Shown here: piece by piece, positions 27,104-38,301 of the stretch
Layout of the letters: each line of letters opens with the position of its first letter
Position numbering within the stretch: position 1 is the stretch's first letter
Assembly (NCBI RefSeq): GCF_017877135.1
Contig: NZ_JAGIPH010000006.1
Location: 248,001 to 312,000, forward strand
DNA length: 64,000 bases
Direction: 5' to 3'
DNA from: Neorhizobium galegae
GTDB lineage: Bacteria > Pseudomonadota > Alphaproteobacteria > Rhizobiales > Rhizobiaceae
The notes under the pieces: generated by a model
The model's input: the letters and a program-made list of their open reading frames with translations, nothing else
Told to the model about the DNA's origin: nothing
Databases searched by the model: none
Program-made: the position numbers and the translations under genes

Positions 27104-28399
27104 TTACTTCGACATCAGGGCGTTCGTCTGCTCGACGATCTGCTTCAGGCCGGCTTCCGGCGTGACTTCGCCGCGCATGACGGTTCCGATGATGTCGCGC
27201 TGGGTGCGCCAGATGCGAACGGAGTCACCACCCGGATAGCCGGCCCACGGCAGCGAGCGGTCGGCCTGCAGCGAGGCCGTCTTGACGTTCGGATGCTCGG
27301 CGTAATAGGGCGCCAGGAAATCCGGACCGGTGGCAAGCTTGTTGGTGGGCAGGTAGCCGGTGATGCGCACGATGACGTTCTGCGCTTCCGGCCCGGTGAT
27401 CCACTTCAGGTATTTCCAGGCTGCGTCCTGCTTGGCCTTGTCCTGCGTGAGGATCACGGCCGAGTTGCCGCCGGTCGGTACGCCGCCCTTTTCTTTGTTG
27501 TCGAGCGGGAAGGTCGCGGTGACAAGCTTGAAGCGATCGCCGACGAGGCTTTCGATCGTCTGCACATGGGCGGGCGTGGAGAAGATGAAGCCGGTGAGGC
27601 CTGCGCCGAACTGCTGGCGCGACTGGTCCCAGTCGAGCAGAGTCTGGCCGCCTTCGGTAACGAACTGGCGGGCAAGCTTCAGCGCGTTAAGGCCTATCTC
27701 GTTGTCGAAGGCCACCTTCTTGGTGGCCGTATCGACCAGCGTGCCGCCCTGCTGGAAGATCAGCGACTGCCACAGCCAGTCGTCCGGCCAGCCGTTGATG
27801 TCATAGCCCATGCCGGCGATCTTCGGATCGAGCGCATGGATCTTGGCGGCGAGCGCCACCAGTTCCTTGAAGCTTTTCGGCATGTTTTCCGGATCGCCGC
27901 CGGCCTTCTTCACGAGGTCGGCATTGACATAGATGATCGGCGAGGAGGCATTGACCGGCAGGCCGTACTGCTTGCCGTCGACCTGGCCGAGCGCTGCCAT
28001 TTTCGGGCTGTAGTTCTTGTCGAGGAAGGCCTGGCCGCCTTCGGCCTGAATGAACGGGCCAAGGTCGGTGATCTGCTTGCGGGGAGCGAGCGTGTGGACG
28101 AGTTCGGCCGTCAGGTTATAGCCGGAGAAATACACATCCGGCAGGTTCCCCGTCACGGCCGACCGCAGTACCTGCTGCTGGCCTTCGTTATAGCCGGGGG
28201 CAGGGGCCAGGAAGTTGATCTTGATATCCGGATTCTTCTTCATGAACTCATCGGCGAGCGGCTGATGGAATTTCGTGAAGCCGGGAAGGTTGTAGAGAAC
28301 CTCCAGCGTGACGTCGGCGGCAAAGCCGGGCCTGGCAAGGCCGGCAAGCGCAAGGGAGAGCACAAGCCCGCCGGTGGCGGTGCGTCGGGTGATGTTCAT
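27104..28399 (-). CDS. ABC substrate-binding protein, Ugp/CUT1 type
   Basis: A 431-residue periplasmic protein. The signal peptide has a twin-arginine-like start (ITRRTATGG) and ends near RPGFAA. Features shared with UgpB are LPVNASSPIIYVNADLVKKAG, FGAGLTGFIFST and GYLPTNKLA. It probably binds glycerol-3-phosphate, glycerophosphodiesters or a sugar; the adjacent phosphodiesterase favours phosphodiesters. GGAG lies eight bases before the ATG. It is separated from the upstream permease by an 84-bp spacer that contains a long purine run (pyrimidine in the mRNA). Confidence 0.85.
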   Translation of the reverse strand: MNITRRTATGGLVLSLALAGLARPGFAADVTLEVLYNLPGFTKFHQPLADEFMKKNPDIKINFLAPAPGYNEGQQQVLRSAVTGNLPDVYFSGYNLTAELVHTLAPRKQITDLGPFIQAEGGQAFLDKNYSPKMAALGQVDGKQYGLPVNASSPIIYVNADLVKKAGGDPENMPKSFKELVALAAKIHALDPKIAGMGYDINGWPDDWLWQSLIFQQGGTLVDTATKKVAFDNEIGLNALKLARQFVTEGGQTLLDWDQSRQQFGAGLTGFIFSTPAHVQTIESLVGDRFKLVTATFPLDNKEKGGVPTGGNSAVILTQDKAKQDAAWKYLKWITGPEAQNVIVRITGYLPTNKLATGPDFLAPYYAEHPNVKTASLQADRSLPWAGYPGGDSVRIWRTQRDIIGTVMRGEVTPEAGLKQIVEQTNALMSK

Positions 28400-28424
28400 G
28401 ATCGGTCTCCATGAGGATTGTGGC

Positions 28425-28466
28425 GGGGAGGAGGAGGAGGGGGAGGAGAAGGGAAGGGAGGAGGGG
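28425..28466. repeat. 42-base uninterrupted purine tract
   Basis: Every base from 28425 to 28466 is G or A on the plus strand, mostly GGA and GGGA units. It lies between two genes of the Ugp-type operon, so the transcript carries a 42-base pyrimidine run. Such tracts can form triplex or G-quadruplex DNA. Confidence 0.9.
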
Positions 28467-28483
28467 CGTTGACCGGGGCGCGG

Positions 28484-29305
28484 TCACTTGACCCCCGTCA
28501 TCGTGATGCCGGCGATGAAATGCCTGCGGGCAAAGAGGAAGCAGATGACCATCGGCGCGGTGATGATGGCGGCACCGGCCATCAGGGCGCCGTAGTTCGC
28601 GCCGGATTCGACATCGGCGAAGAACAGCATGCCGAGCGGCGGCGGCGCGAGATTTGTGTCGGTGACGACGATCATCGGCCAGTAGAGATCGTTCCAGTGC
28701 GCCACCAGCGAGAAGACGGCAAAGGCGGCAAGCGACGGCAAGGACCCGCGCAGCACCAGCCGCCAGCAGATTTCCATTTCGGAAAATCCGTCCATTCGGG
28801 CGGCTTCGATCACCTCGTCCGGATAGCTGCGGAAGGACTGGTGAAACAGGAAGATCGCAAACACCGAGAGAAAGAACGGTGCCATCATGGCAAAATAGGT
28901 GTTGAGAAGGTTCGTCTTGGCAAGCCCGACGAACAGCGGCAGCGCCAGCGCCTGCATCGGCACGCAAAGCGCCGCGATGATCAGCGTCATCATCAGCCGG
29001 CGGGCGGGAAATTTGAGCTTTGCCAGCGCATAGGCGGCCGGCACGGCCGTCAGCACCTGGACGATGAGGATGCCGCCGCAGACGATGACGCCGTTCAGCA
29101 TGAAGCGCAGCATCGGCACCTGCGAGGCCGCGCGCGCATAATTTTGCGCGGCATCCAGATGCTGCGGGATCGGCCACAGCGAGACGTCAAAAATTTCCGA
29201 CGGCGAGCGGATCGAGGTGAGAAACATCCAGTAGAAGGGCAGGAGCATCGGCACGGCGCCGAGTGCCAGCACCAGATGCGGCAGATATTTGCGCAAGACG
29301 GCCAT
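28484..29305 (-). CDS. ABC permease, UgpE/CUT1 type
   Basis: A 273-residue inner-membrane permease with six helices. The EAA loop is EVIEAARMDGFSEMEICWRLVLRGS, represented by EAARMDGFSEMEIC. Its start shares one base with the stop of the upstream permease (TGATG at 29303-29307), showing coupling. It forms the channel together with that permease. Together with the binding protein and ATPase it completes a CUT1-type importer. Confidence 0.9.
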   Translation of the reverse strand: MAVLRKYLPHLVLALGAVPMLLPFYWMFLTSIRSPSEIFDVSLWPIPQHLDAAQNYARAASQVPMLRFMLNGVIVCGGILIVQVLTAVPAAYALAKLKFPARRLMMTLIIAALCVPMQALALPLFVGLAKTNLLNTYFAMMAPFFLSVFAIFLFHQSFRSYPDEVIEAARMDGFSEMEICWRLVLRGSLPSLAAFAVFSLVAHWNDLYWPMIVVTDTNLAPPPLGMLFFADVESGANYGALMAGAAIITAPMVICFLFARRHFIAGITMTGVK

Positions 29306-30234
29306 CAGTAATGCACCTTCCGGTCCATATGCACCATCTGGCCGATCGACAGGATGAGCACGATCACGAGGAACAGCAGGGTGAGCGCTGCCGCATAGCC
29401 GGTGTTGGAATATTCGAAGCCTTCGAGATAAAGCTCGAACAGCAGGGTTTCAGACCCGAACCGGCCCTTGGTCAGAACGGCCACCGTCTCGAACACCTTG
29501 AAGGCGGAGATCGAGGTGGTGACGACGACGAACAGCGTGGTCGGCCCGAGCATCGGCCAGGTGACGGTGAGGAAACGGTCGATCGGATGTTTTGCGCCGT
29601 CGAGGCGGGCGGCCTCGTGCAGATCCTTCGGAATGGCGGTGAGACCGGCGAGAAACAGCACCATGTTGAAGCCCAGAACCTGCCAGATGCCGATCAGCGC
29701 CATGGTCGGGATCAACAGGGCGGGGTTGGACAGGAAGGCCACCGGCTCGAGGCCGAAGGCCTTGATGGCGGCATTGACCGGCCCGAGCGACGGATGCAGC
29801 AGGAACTGCCAGACCGTTGCCATGGCCACGAGCGTCGCCGTGACCGGCAGGAAATAGGCGATTTCCCAGAAGGCGCGGCTTTTCTTGCGGTTATAGACCA
29901 GAAGCGCCACGCCAAGCGCCAGAAGAACGCCGAACGGGATGACGATCACCGCATAGAGGACGGTATTCCACAGCGAGCGCAGAAACACCGGATCGCTGAA
30001 GGCTTTTGAGAAATTGTCGAGCCCGACGAAGCGCATCGACAGCGCGCCGAGCTGGTAATCGGTGAGCGAGAAGACGCAGAGAACGACGATCGGGATGATG
30101 TAGAAGGCCGCAAGCAGGATGGCAGAGGGAGCGGCAAACAGGAGGCCCAGCCGCGCCTTCCGGCGGTCTGCCGGCGAACGTTTGGCGCGGGCCGCTACCT
30201 CAGGTTTGGCAAGCGTTGCATCGACAAGCGTCAT
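29305..30234 (-). CDS. ABC permease, UgpA/CUT1 type
   Basis: A 309-residue permease with six helices and an N-terminal cytoplasmic tail of about 30 residues. The EAA loop is recognisable as LHEAARLDGAKHPIDRF. The ATG overlaps the ATPase stop by four bases (30231-30234). It follows the ATPase and precedes its partner permease, an ordering common in alphaproteobacterial sugar and glycerol-3-phosphate importers. Confidence 0.9.
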   Translation of the reverse strand: MTLVDATLAKPEVAARAKRSPADRRKARLGLLFAAPSAILLAAFYIIPIVVLCVFSLTDYQLGALSMRFVGLDNFSKAFSDPVFLRSLWNTVLYAVIVIPFGVLLALGVALLVYNRKKSRAFWEIAYFLPVTATLVAMATVWQFLLHPSLGPVNAAIKAFGLEPVAFLSNPALLIPTMALIGIWQVLGFNMVLFLAGLTAIPKDLHEAARLDGAKHPIDRFLTVTWPMLGPTTLFVVVTTSISAFKVFETVAVLTKGRFGSETLLFELYLEGFEYSNTGYAAALTLLFLVIVLILSIGQMVHMDRKVHY

Positions 30235-31394
30235 GCAGGCACCCGTGCGCGGGCAGAAACGTCGAGACGCCGGCCATCGGCGCCGAAGAGATGGGCGCGC
30301 TGTGCATCAAAGCCGAGCCGCAGCGTGGCGTCGGCACCGCCCGGCAGGCCTTCGCCGGCATGCTGGCGCATGACGATCCGGACCGCCGGATCCTGCACGA
30401 GTTCACAGGTGACGAAGCGATCGGCCCCATAGGTCTCGCTGCGCACGACGCGGGCGGCAAGGCCGTCTGCGGCGGGGCGAAGATCTTCCGCGCGAAGCCC
30501 AAGGGTCGCCGGGCCGGAAGTCGTCGCCGGGCCGGCAGTCTTGGGTGCCGCTTCCAGCCCGAGCTCCTCTCCGAAGGCGGTGATACGGCCGGCCACACCG
30601 ATCTCCACGGGCAGGAGATTGATCGTCGGCGTTCCGATGAAGCGGGCAACCGTCAGCGAGGCAGGCCGCTGGTAGAGGTCGTCCGGCGTGCCGAGCTGTT
30701 CGATACCGCCGTCCGACATCAGCGCGATGCGGTCGGACATGGTCATCGCCTCGATCTGGTCATGGGTGACATAGATGAAGGTGGCGCCGAGCCGGCGGTG
30801 AAGGCCGGTCAGTTCCTCGCGCATATGGGCGCGCAGCTTGGCATCGAGGTTGGACAGCGGCTCGTCCATGAGGAAGGCGGCCGGCTGGCGTACCAGGGCG
30901 CGGGCAAGGGCGACGCGCTGGCGCTGGCCGCCGGACAGTTGCGCCGGCTTGCGGTCCAGGAGATGGCCGATCTGCAGGGTATCCGCCGCCTCCTTGACCG
31001 ATGCCGCAATCTCCTGAAGCGTCTCGGCGGGGGCAATCATCCGGCCGATCAACGGCAACCGGGCGGCAAAGGACAGGCGGCGCATGCGCAGCGGCGTTGC
31101 AATGTTCTCGCGCACCGTCATGTGCGGATAGAGCGCGTAGGACTGGAACACCATGGCCAGGTTGCGCTCGCTCGGATCGACGTCCGTCACGTCCCGGTTG
31201 CTGATCGAGACCGTGCCCCGATCAGGCGTCTCAAGACCGGCGATAATCCGCAAAAGCGTGGATTTTCCACAGCCGGACATGCCGACCAGCGACAGGAATT
31301 CGCCGGGGCGAATGGATAGATCGATCGATTTCAGGACGTTATCCGCCCCGAAGCTTTTTTCGACACCCAGAATTTCTAGCGATTGCGGCTGCAT
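30231..31394 (-). CDS. ABC transporter ATPase, UgpC/MalK type
   Basis: A 387-residue ATPase with Walker A GMSGCGKST (38-46), Q-loop VFQSYALYPH, signature [15 protein letters not shown], Walker B FLMDEPLSNLD and H-loop VTHDQIEAM. The C-terminal 140 residues form the TOBE domains of the MalK/UgpC group. The ATG at 31394 has GGAG seven bases upstream, so the longer reading from 31439 is rejected. It is the first gene of a five-gene minus-strand operon ending with the phosphodiesterase. Confidence 0.92.
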   Translation of the reverse strand: MQPQSLEILGVEKSFGADNVLKSIDLSIRPGEFLSLVGMSGCGKSTLLRIIAGLETPDRGTVSISNRDVTDVDPSERNLAMVFQSYALYPHMTVRENIATPLRMRRLSFAARLPLIGRMIAPAETLQEIAASVKEAADTLQIGHLLDRKPAQLSGGQRQRVALARALVRQPAAFLMDEPLSNLDAKLRAHMREELTGLHRRLGATFIYVTHDQIEAMTMSDRIALMSDGGIEQLGTPDDLYQRPASLTVARFIGTPTINLLPVEIGVAGRITAFGEELGLEAAPKTAGPATTSGPATLGLRAEDLRPAADGLAARVVRSETYGADRFVTCELVQDPAVRIVMRQHAGEGLPGGADATLRLGFDAQRAHLFGADGRRLDVSARARVPA

Positions 31395-31465
31395 GCGGCG
31401 CTCCTTTGCGGCGCACCGTATGCGTCTCCTCCATGACAATCAGACGACAGTTTCTAGATGTTTTG

Positions 31466-31471
31466 ATTATA
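31466..31471 (-). promoter_or_regulatory. Candidate -10 element TATAAT for the Ugp-type operon
   Basis: A consensus TATAAT on the minus strand, 72 bases before the ATPase start. No good -35 is seen at 16-18 bases, so an activator or another sigma factor may be needed. Confidence 0.35.
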
Positions 31472-31595
31472 ACGCACAGAATGCACTGCCGCCGGAGCGG
31501 TTTGCCTGCCGTATCGAACACCGATCGGCCGTCATCCGCAAGGGGCTGGCATCCCGCGTTTCCGTGCCGGCCGTCACCTGACGAACGTCAGTCCT

Positions 31596-32297
31596 TCAGG
31601 ACCGGCGCCCGCTGTCGCGCCGGTTCTTGATCAGCCGGAGGTGTTCGATGATGTGGCGTCCGGAGCCTTCGACATGCTGGGCGATGATCCGGGCGGCACC
31701 GTCGGCATCCTGCGCGGCAATGCAGCGCAGCAGTTCGCGATGTTCGTTGAGCACGCTCGTCTGGCGGCTGAGCGATGTCTGGAAGTTGCGGCTGATCGCC
31801 GACAGGATCTCGCGGTGGCGCCACCACAGATCGACGGCATGGCGATTGTAGTGCCGGTCGTACATGACCTGGTGGAAAGTCATGTCGAGCTTCGAATGGG
31901 CATGAGGATCGGCAAAGTTCAGCGCCTCCATCTGCCCCTGCAGTTCCTCCAGGCGCTCAAGATCCGCCTTGGTCGCAAGGCCCACGAACCAGCGGGTCAG
32001 CGCCGGCTCGATCAGCACCTCGATCTCGAAGATGTCGCGCACGAAGGTCTCGTCGATCGGTCGCACGCGCGCGCCGCGGTTCGGCATCATCACCACGAAA
32101 CCTTCGCCGCGCAGCTGCTGCAGGGCCTCGCGAACCGGGTTGGTGGATGTGCCCATGCGCTCGGCAAGTTCCGCCACCTTCAGCCGCTCGTTGGCAGCAA
32201 GGCGCCCCTGAATGATGTCGTCGCGAATGCGCTCGTAGATCGAGGCTTCGGCGTGGTCGGTCTCTTCAACCTGCAGGAGGGGGACGATCGTGTTCAT
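31596..32297 (-). CDS. GntR-family regulator (FadR/FCD subfamily)
   Basis: A 233-residue regulator. The winged-helix domain (about 15-85) has VAELAERMGTSTNPVREAL and RGEGFVVMMPNRGARV. The FCD effector domain follows, with D and H metal or ligand residues around FHQVMYDRHYNRHAV and NEHRELLRCIAAQD. It is divergent from the peptide-type importer and ManD operon starting at 32464 and upstream of the Ugp-type operon. The inverted repeat at 32334-32356 is its probable site. FCD regulators usually sense sugar acids or carboxylates, in keeping with the operon. Confidence 0.88.
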   Translation of the reverse strand: MNTIVPLLQVEETDHAEASIYERIRDDIIQGRLAANERLKVAELAERMGTSTNPVREALQQLRGEGFVVMMPNRGARVRPIDETFVRDIFEIEVLIEPALTRWFVGLATKADLERLEELQGQMEALNFADPHAHSKLDMTFHQVMYDRHYNRHAVDLWWRHREILSAISRNFQTSLSRQTSVLNEHRELLRCIAAQDADGAARIIAQHVEGSGRHIIEHLRLIKNRRDSGRRS

Positions 32298-32333
32298 GCG
32301 CTATTTCTAGCGGATGGCCCCGCCATCTGCCAA

Positions 32334-32356
32334 GTGCAAAATACATCACTTTGCAC
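32334..32356. promoter_or_regulatory. Inverted repeat GTGCAAA-N9-TTTGCAC, probable GntR operator
   Basis: Perfect 7-bp arms, starting 37 bp upstream of the gntR start and eight bp before a TTGACA (32364-32369) that may be the -35 of the divergent importer operon. Its position would let the regulator control both directions. Confidence 0.55.
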
Positions 32357-32463
32357 ACCGTTGTTGACAAATAATGTACGATCTGAAAGTTTCCGTGCAT
32401 CCGGTTGGCTGGGACGACTGGACGCGCCTGAGGAGCGGGCGCTTACCAAGTGGAGGATTTCAT

Positions 32464-34401
32464 ATGTGCTACCAGCACAAGCTGCGTAACCTCGTCGCGT
32501 CGACGGGGCTGATTGGGGTGTTTGTCTTCGGACTGGCCGGCGCGTCCTTCGCGCAGGACTATCACCAGGCTCCGGCACTCGATGAACAGGTCAAGGCAGG
32601 CAAGCTGCCGGCGGTCACCGAACGCCTGCCGCAGCAGCCTTTCGTTGAAACCATGGTCGATGGCGTTGGCAAATACGGCGGCACGCTGCGGACCACGATT
32701 CTCGCCAATGGCGACCAGTACAACCTCACCCGCACCATCGCCAACGAGCTTCTGGTGCGCTGGGACCCGAAGTGGAGCAAGGTCGAGCCGTCGCTGGCTG
32801 AAAAGTTCACCGCATCCGACGATGCCACCACCTACACGTTCACCCTGCGCAAGGGGCTGAAGTGGAGCGACGGCCAGCCGTTCACCGTGGACGACATCAT
32901 GTTCTGGTACGAGGACGTGTTCATGAACCCGGCACTGTCGCCGGCGAAGAACCCGACCTTCACCGTCGCCGGCAAGCCGGTGAAGGTGCGCAAGGTCGAC
33001 GAGCAGACGGTCGAGTTCAAGTTCGACGCGCCCTACGGCCTGTTCCTGCAGCAGCTTGCCTATGGCCAGGGCCACCTGCCGGTGATCTACCCGAAGCATT
33101 ACCTCAGCCAGTTCCATGAGAAGTATAACAAGGACGGCATTCCCGCGCTCTTGAAGGCCAATCCGGCCGCCGGCGACTGGGTGGCGCTGTTCAACTCGAA
33201 GGTCTCGATGACCTTCCAGCCCGCCTATTGGCAGAATCTCGACCTGCCGACCATGAACCCCTGGGTGCTGACCGTGCCCTATGCCGATGGCGAGCGGGTC
33301 GTGGCAAAGCGAAATCCGTTCTACTGGAAGGTCGACACGGCCGGCAACCAGCTGCCCTATATCGACAACGTCACCTGGGCAAAGCTCGACGATCCGCAGT
33401 TGATGGCGCTGAAGATGACCTCGGGCGAATTCGACTTCGCCTTCCGCCATATCAACAACTCCACCTTCAAATCCGTGCTCTTCGATGGTCAGGAAAGCGG
33501 CAAGTACCGCTTCATCGACGTCAAGGACCTGCCGGCCAATGACGCCGTCATCCTGCTCAACCTCAACTCCACCGACCCGGTGAAGAAGAAGGTCTTCCAG
33601 AACAAGGATTTCCGCATTGCGCTCAGCCGCGCGATCAACCGGCAGGAGATCATCGATCTCGTCTATGTGGGGCAGGGCGCGCCGGCACAGGTGGCGGTGC
33701 AGCCGGAGCATGAGCTGTTCAACGAGAAGGAGGCAACGCAGTATATCGAATACGATCCGGCCGCTGCCAATGCCGAACTCGACAAGCTGATGCCGAAAAA
33801 GGACGCCGAAGGCTTCCGCCTCGATGAGACCGGCAAGCGCTTCACCATCAACTTCATGGTCGCCGATGTCTTCGGCCTGTCCTATCCGGACGTCATGCAG
33901 ATGGTGCAGCAATATGCCAAGGACGTCGGCATCGACATCCAGATCCGCACGACCGACCGGGCGCGTCTCAACACGATGTGGAGCGCCAATGAGCAGGACG
34001 CCTATATCTGGAACTGCGTCGGCGGGCTTTCCGAGGTCTATACCGATCCGCGCTGCTACATGCCGTTCCAGAAGGCGGACATCTTCTTTGCCGTGCGCTG
34101 GGCAGAATGGTACGCCAACCATGAGACGGGCGAAGAACCGCCGGAAAACATCAAGGCGCTGATGGCAGCCTATGACAAGGTGAACGCTGCCGTCACCGAC
34201 GAGGATCGCAAGGCCAAGATGAAGGAATTCCTGACCGCCTCGGCGGACAACTTCCTCAATATCGGCATTTCGCGGCCCATGCCGAAATACATGATGGTGT
34301 CGAAGCGCCTGAAGAATGTCGTCGACGGCATTCCGATCACCGGCAATCTCTGGCACCCGGCACCGACGCTCTCGCAGTGGTATTTCGACACCGCGAAATA
34401 A
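32464..34401 (+). CDS. ABC extracellular solute-binding protein, family 5 (peptide/oligosaccharide type)
   Basis: A 645-residue periplasmic protein, longer than typical DppA/OppA (about 530-550). The signal peptide ends near AGASFAQ. Family landmarks are FTLRKGLKWSDGQPFTVDDI, given here by LKWSDGQPFTVDDI, FRIALSRAINRQEI and the C-terminal GNLWHPAP. GGAGG lies seven bases before the ATG at 32464; the open frame from 32374 has no ribosome site. The large members of this family in rhizobia often bind sugars or oligosaccharides, and the downstream sugar-acid dehydratases agree. Confidence 0.86.
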   Translation: MCYQHKLRNLVASTGLIGVFVFGLAGASFAQDYHQAPALDEQVKAGKLPAVTERLPQQPFVETMVDGVGKYGGTLRTTILANGDQYNLTRTIANELLVRWDPKWSKVEPSLAEKFTASDDATTYTFTLRKGLKWSDGQPFTVDDIMFWYEDVFMNPALSPAKNPTFTVAGKPVKVRKVDEQTVEFKFDAPYGLFLQQLAYGQGHLPVIYPKHYLSQFHEKYNKDGIPALLKANPAAGDWVALFNSKVSMTFQPAYWQNLDLPTMNPWVLTVPYADGERVVAKRNPFYWKVDTAGNQLPYIDNVTWAKLDDPQLMALKMTSGEFDFAFRHINNSTFKSVLFDGQESGKYRFIDVKDLPANDAVILLNLNSTDPVKKKVFQNKDFRIALSRAINRQEIIDLVYVGQGAPAQVAVQPEHELFNEKEATQYIEYDPAAANAELDKLMPKKDAEGFRLDETGKRFTINFMVADVFGLSYPDVMQMVQQYAKDVGIDIQIRTTDRARLNTMWSANEQDAYIWNCVGGLSEVYTDPRCYMPFQKADIFFAVRWAEWYANHETGEEPPENIKALMAAYDKVNAAVTDEDRKAKMKEFLTASADNFLNIGISRPMPKYMMVSKRLKNVVDGIPITGNLWHPAPTLSQWYFDTAK

Positions 34402-34468
34402 GGCTCCTCCCGACGCCGGGGGCGCGAATGCCTCCGGCCGGACCTCCTTCCAATCAACGGTCATTGAC

Positions 34469-35455
34469 ATGCTTCGCTATATCGCAAGGCGGCTGGTGTT
34501 TGCCATCCCGACACTGCTTGCCGTCTCGATCATCGCCTTCATCATCATCCAGCTGCCGCCGGGCGACTACCTGACGACGCTGATGGCCGACTGGGCAAGC
34601 CAGGGCGGCGCTGTCGAGGCGGGCACTGTCGCCGCCATGCGCGAGCGCTACGGTCTCGATCAGCCGATGTACTTCCAGTATTACAAATGGATGGCCGGCA
34701 TTCTCCTGCACGGCGATTTCGGCATTTCGTTCGAACTCGGCAAGCCGGTGACCGAACTGATCTGGAGCCGCCTCGGCTTCTCGCTGATGCTGTCCCTGCT
34801 GACGCTCTGCTTCGTCTGGGCGGTCGCCATCCCGATCGGCATCCTGTCGGCCGTGCGCCAGTATTCCATCTCGGATTACGCAGCAACCTTCCTTGCCTTC
34901 TTCTTCCTCGCCGTGCCCGACTTCCTGATGGCGCTTGGCGCCATGTACGTGATGTCGGTCTGGTTCGGCCAGAGTGTCGGGGGACTGTTCTCGCCGGATT
35001 ATGTCGATGCTCCCTGGAGCTTCGCCAAGCTTCTGGATCTTGCCAACCACGTCTGGCTGCCGGTCATCGTCATTGGCCTCGGCTCGCTTGCCGCCCTCGT
35101 GCGCATCATGCGGGCCAACCTGCTGGACGAGCTATCGAAACCCTATGTCACCACCGCCCGCGCCAAGGGCATGTCCGAATTCGAGCTTCTCATCCGCTAT
35201 CCGGTCCGGCTGGCGCTCAATCCGCTCATCTCGACGCTCGGCTGGATCCTGCCGGCCGTCATCTCCGGCGAAATCATCGTGTCGGTGGTGATGAGCCTGC
35301 CGACGACAGGGCCGCTTCTTCTGCGCGCGCTTCTGGCGCAGGACATGTATCTCGCCGGCTCGCTGATCCTCCTCATCTCCGTTCTCACCATCATCGGCAC
35401 GCTGATTTCCGACATCCTGCTTGCCATGACCGATCCGCGGATTCGACTGACATGA
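34469..35455 (+). CDS. ABC permease, DppB/OppB type
   Basis: A 328-residue membrane protein beginning MLRYIARRLVFAIPTL, the standard DppB N-terminus, with about six helices and the EAA-like loop VTTARAKGMSEFELLIRYPVR, represented by ARAKGMSEFELL. Its stop overlaps the next permease start by four bases (35452-35455). It pairs with that permease to form the channel for the family-5 binding protein. Confidence 0.9.
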   Translation: MLRYIARRLVFAIPTLLAVSIIAFIIIQLPPGDYLTTLMADWASQGGAVEAGTVAAMRERYGLDQPMYFQYYKWMAGILLHGDFGISFELGKPVTELIWSRLGFSLMLSLLTLCFVWAVAIPIGILSAVRQYSISDYAATFLAFFFLAVPDFLMALGAMYVMSVWFGQSVGGLFSPDYVDAPWSFAKLLDLANHVWLPVIVIGLGSLAALVRIMRANLLDELSKPYVTTARAKGMSEFELLIRYPVRLALNPLISTLGWILPAVISGEIIVSVVMSLPTTGPLLLRALLAQDMYLAGSLILLISVLTIIGTLISDILLAMTDPRIRLT

Positions 35456-36599
35456 CCGACATTGCCCAGCTCCCTCCCGCGACCGAAACCGACATCGACC
35501 TGCGCGACAGCAATATCGCCGTTGCCGGCCAGTGGCGCCTGTTCTGGCTGAAGTTCAAGAAGCACAAGATCGCCCTCGTCAGTCTCGTGGTGATCTGCTG
35601 CATGTATCTGATCGCCGCCTTTGCCGATTTCATCGCGCCGCTCGATCCCAATGCTACCAATGCGCGCTTCACCTATGCGCCGCCGCAGGGGCTGTCGCTG
35701 ATGCACGAGGGCAGCTTCATGCCGCACGTCAATCAGCTGAAGATGACGCTGAATACAGAAAGCATGCGGCGCGAATTCGAACCGGATCCGGCAAAGCCGC
35801 TCGCCGTCGGCTTTCTCGTTCCCTCGGCGCCCTACAACATGCTCGGCTTCATCCCGATGGAGACCAAGCTGTTCGGGCTCGTCAATGCAAAGCCCGGCGA
35901 CAGCCTCTACGTGCTCGGCGCCGACCGGCTCGGCCGCGACATCTTTTCGCGCGTCGTCCATGGCGCACGCATCTCGCTCTCCATCGGCCTTGTCGGCGTG
36001 CTGATGAGCCTTCTGCTCGGCGTGACCATCGGCGGCATTTCCGGCTTCTTCGGTGGCTGGGTCGATCTGGCGATCCAGCGTGTGATCGAACTGTTGCGGT
36101 CGATCCCGACGATCCCGTTGTGGATGGGGCTTGCAGCCGCGATCCCGGTCGGCTGGCCGCCGCTTCGCACCTATTTCGTCATCACCCTCATCGTTTCGCT
36201 GCTTGGCTGGACGAACCTCGCACGCGAAGTGCGCGGAAAATTTCTCTCGCTGCGCGGCGAGGATTTCGTCACCGCCGCACGCCTCGATGGCATGAGCGAG
36301 ATCGGCATCATCTTCCACCACCTCGTGCCGTCCTTCATGAGCCACATCATCGCAACGGTCACGCTCGCCATCCCGACGATGATTTTGGCTGAGACGGCGC
36401 TGTCCTTCCTCGGCATCGGCCTGCAGCCGCCGATCATCTCCTGGGGTGTGCTGTTGCAGGAGGCGCAGAACATCCGCGCCGTGGCGCAGGCGCCCTGGCT
36501 GCTGTTCACGCCGGCGGCCGCCATCGTGATTGCCGTGCTTTCCCTCAACTTCCTCGGCGACGGACTGCGCGACGCCGCCGACCCGTATGAGTCCGTCTG

Positions 36600-36600
<1 letters not shown>
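35452..36600 (+). CDS. ABC permease, DppC/OppC type, with a large periplasmic insert
   Basis: A 382-residue permease, about 80-90 residues longer than a typical DppC. The extra length is a periplasmic segment between helix 1 (about 40-62) and the core starting near LGADRLGRDIFSRV; it includes HEGSFMPHVNQLKM. The core has five helices and the loop TAARLDGMSEIGIIFHHLVPS, represented by AARLDGMSEIGI. Such inserts occur in permeases serving oligosaccharide importers. The stop shares one base with the ATPase start. Confidence 0.9.
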
Positions 36601-38297
<1,697 letters not shown>

Positions 38298-38301
38298 GTC
38301 G

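Noticed and set aside
32443..34470. 675-codon minus-strand frame opposite the family-5 binding protein
   Set aside because: Fully antisense to a well-supported gene with signal peptide and ribosome site; its translation has no recognisable domain.
34687..35451. N-terminal extension of the second peptide-type permease frame
   Set aside because: It overlaps the first permease out of frame; the true start at 35452 forms the usual ATGA overlap.
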